From the IMG/VR virus record IMGVR_UViG_3300042006_000026, positions 1-22,905 of that record: a DNA stretch of 22,905 nucleotides; one strand, 5' to 3'. The translations under genes were made by a program, and so were the position numbers. This document shows positions 21,364-22,905 of the stretch, piece by piece. This stretch comes from a virus. How positions within the stretch are numbered: position 1 is the first letter of the stretch; every line of letters starts with the position of its first letter. Under the pieces are notes generated by a model, which had not been told where the DNA came from, ran no database searches, and was given only the letters and a program-made list of their open reading frames with translations.

Positions 21364-22500
21364 ATGGCTAAGCGTTTCGTTGTTCCGTTCGCCTCAACCG
21401 GCGACAAGACTGTCACCCCTGACGCTACTGACCCAGCAGGCGCAATCAGTTATTCGCAAGGCTGGGGCTCACAGTACCAACTGCCCGACACTGACCCTTC
21501 GTATCGCCCTGTTGGGCGTCAAGAAATGAACGGGGTGCTGTTTGACGTTACTGGTGCAATCGCTGAATTGCAAACTCTTGGCTTCCCAATTTGGGTTCCT
21601 GTAGCGGGTTTAGTATCACCCTATGAAATAAATGCATACGTAAGGCACAACAACGTTGTGTACCGAAACACTATCGCCAACAACAGCGCGGCACCCGATG
21701 CGGTTGGTAGCCTTTGGGCTGATGTTTCCACGCCTGTTGTACCAACCCCAACCGCATCGGGTAGTATCGGCCTCGCACGCAACCTTAAAACGGCTATAGC
21801 TGCAGCTTCATCGTCAGCAACGTACACCGCTGACGAATTAGTAGTTAAAACCTCGCTTGGCGCTGCTGCCTATTCGCTTGCTGCGTTTAGCAAAAGCATA
21901 AACCTTGCAAGCGTTGGTGTTGGTGGGATGGATGCGGGCGCAGCGCCTGTTAATGGTTACGTTGGTGTGTACGCAATTTTTAACCCCTCGTTGCCACTGA
22001 GTGGCACTAACCCTGCGCTGTTGGCTGTTAACGCAACAGCACTGGCCTCGGCTGAGGTGTATTCAGGGCCAAGCATGCCGGCAGGGTACACGGCCAGTGC
22101 GTTGATTAGTGTGTTGGCTACAAATGGCAGCGGGCAGTTTAAAGCAGGCCAGTACCAGATTGACCGCAAAGTAACACTTGACCCAATAAACGTATTGACG
22201 TCGGTTCTAAATACGCCCTCGTTTACATTGTTGTCCATTGCTTCAGCAGTTCCCCTCAACGCAAAGTTTGCAAGCTTGAGCATGCAAGCCGCGTCAACCG
22301 CAGCGGGGGCTGCCGTGTTTCAATTAGCGTCAACAAGCACAGGCGTGGGTGCCCGTCAAGTCTCAGGTGCCAACGTACTGCAAGTTGGGGCACCTGCGCC
22401 TGACGTTGCGCTGCTAACTCCGCAAACGGTATGGCGTGTAAACCAAGTCAGCACGGGTACAACATCCTTTCAGTCATTCGTGATTGACTATAGTTTTTAA
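21364..22500 (+). CDS. Tail fibre/receptor-binding protein
   Basis: A 378-residue protein, short for a fibre. Residues 1-80 (KRFVVPFASTGDKTVTPDATD...ISYSQGWGSQYQL, ending with GFPIWVPVAGL) are the conserved baseplate-attachment end seen in many Pseudomonas and related phages. Residues 81-121 (YEINAYVRHNNVVYRNTIAN) look like a small carbohydrate-binding (CBM5/12-like) module. Residues about 165-378, with LAAFSKSINLASVGVGGMDAG and MPAGYTASALISVLATNGSGQF, form a beta-rich C-terminal head domain recurrent in prophage fibres. From about 21600 the codon use is more AT-rich than in the baseplate genes, which suggests exchange. A 15-bp inverted repeat lies at the junction. A chaperone follows. Confidence 0.8.
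   Translation: MAKRFVVPFASTGDKTVTPDATDPAGAISYSQGWGSQYQLPDTDPSYRPVGRQEMNGVLFDVTGAIAELQTLGFPIWVPVAGLVSPYEINAYVRHNNVVYRNTIANNSAAPDAVGSLWADVSTPVVPTPTASGSIGLARNLKTAIAAASSSATYTADELVVKTSLGAAAYSLAAFSKSINLASVGVGGMDAGAAPVNGYVGVYAIFNPSLPLSGTNPALLAVNATALASAEVYSGPSMPAGYTASALISVLATNGSGQFKAGQYQIDRKVTLDPINVLTSVLNTPSFTLLSIASAVPLNAKFASLSMQAASTAAGAAVFQLASTSTGVGARQVSGANVLQVGAPAPDVALLTPQTVWRVNQVSTGTTSFQSFVIDYSF
21693..21762. repeat. 15-bp perfect inverted repeat with 40-base loop in the tail fibre
   Basis: ACCCGATGCGGTTGG (21693-21707) is the exact reverse complement of CCAACCGCATCGGGT (21748-21762). The arms encode parts of PDAVG and TPTASG at the junction between the CBM-like module and the C-terminal domain. 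Arm length and perfection are high for coding DNA. Confidence 0.9.
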
Positions 22501-22512
22501 AGGGGTAGCTAT

Positions 22513-22905
22513 ATGCAATATGTGCAGTTTACTGACGTAACAGAAGCGGTTATTGGTGCTGTATTCGGCTCCCCGCAAGACCCTAGCATAGGATTTATAG
22601 GGATTGTGGAAGACGACGACCCCCGCTATCTGCTATTCATGAATCCGCCACCAGATTACCTGGCGATAAATAGCACCATTCTACAACAGCTCACCCAGCT
22701 CGCAGCAGCCCAAAAGACCGCGCTCACTGCACGTATCAGCACGCTCAATGACGCAATTGAGCTGGAAATGGCCACGCCTGAGGAAGTGGCTGAGCTGCCA
22801 ATACGTCAAGCTCAATTGCTTGAATGGAAGCGCTACGCCGTGTACCTGGGTCGGGTTACAACTCAAGAGGGCTGGCCACCTGACGTTGTTTGGCCAGTGC
22901 AGCCG
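22513..22905 (+). CDS. Tail fibre assembly chaperone (C-terminus cut by window edge)
   Basis: ATG 22513 follows AAAGGGG (about 22498-22504) at eight bases spacing, and the frame stays open for 131 codons to the window end. The C-terminal part has a coiled-coil helix (NSTILQQLTQLAAAQKTALT), then LLEWKRYAVYLGRV and PPDVVWPVQP, which is the well-known ending of tail-fibre assembly proteins (Caudo_TAP type). The N-terminal segment, with FTDVTEAVIGAVFGSPQDPS, is typical of short versions of the family. The family helps the fibre trimerise. In relatives the stop usually follows the WPxQP end within a few residues, so the gene is probably nearly complete. Confidence 0.82.
   Translation, partial: MQYVQFTDVTEAVIGAVFGSPQDPSIGFIGIVEDDDPRYLLFMNPPPDYLAINSTILQQLTQLAAAQKTALTARISTLNDAIELEMATPEEVAELPIRQAQLLEWKRYAVYLGRVTTQEGWPPDVVWPVQP

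Overview
The window is a contiguous piece of a tailed-phage (Caudoviricetes) or prophage genome with a contractile, myovirus-type tail. All credible genes lie on the plus strand, are packed tightly (ATGA, GTGA, TAATG and TGATG overlaps throughout) and follow a head-to-tail late-gene order. Moderate GC, codon use and the style of the tail-fibre C-terminus suggest a Pseudomonas-like gammaproteobacterial host; this is an inference and no host gene is present. No integrase, lysis gene, tRNA, IS element or CRISPR array was seen.

Layout. (1) 1-600: the C-terminal end of a D5/DUF5906-type replicative primase-helicase, ending in a probable winged-helix segment. (2) 601-912: a gene-free stretch carrying about eleven copies of the 9-mer GGTTACAAG in both orientations, the best candidate for a replication origin or regulator-binding array. 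(3) 913-4794: small terminase with two DnaJ-like CxxCxGxG motifs, then an ASCH/DUF3850-type gene and four very small genes, then the large terminase. (4) 4806-10819: portal (DUF1073 type) with a ParB-like C-terminal tail, Mu gpF-like head protein, DUF2213 protease/scaffold protein with a probable nested scaffold start and a perfect 3 x 57 bp repeat, a decoration/cement-like protein, a DUF2184 major capsid protein and an unknown small protein. (5) 10831-12696: neck and connector genes. (6) 12707-16836: sheath (DUF3383), tube, tail-assembly chaperone with a probable programmed -1 frameshift, and a short tape measure. (7) 16836-21361: baseplate set (Dit-like N-terminal protein, plug-like protein, hub, gp138/gpV-like spike, gp25-like wedge, J-like wedge, DUF2612). 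(8) 21364-22905: tail fibre and a tail-fibre assembly chaperone cut by the window edge.

How it works together: terminase packages DNA through the portal into a procapsid built on the DUF2213-linked scaffold; neck proteins close the head; the chaperone and its frameshifted form load the tape measure for tube assembly; sheath and baseplate complete the contractile tail, and the fibre with its chaperone gives host recognition. The observations most worth a second look are the iteron-like array beside the primase-helicase, the chaperone frameshift cassette (T_TTT_TTC plus a downstream stem, with the -1 frame running exactly to the tape-measure start), a terminator-like 12-bp perfect hairpin inside the DUF4054 coding region, the nested scaffold with its repeat, and a 15-bp inverted repeat at the domain junction of the tail fibre.
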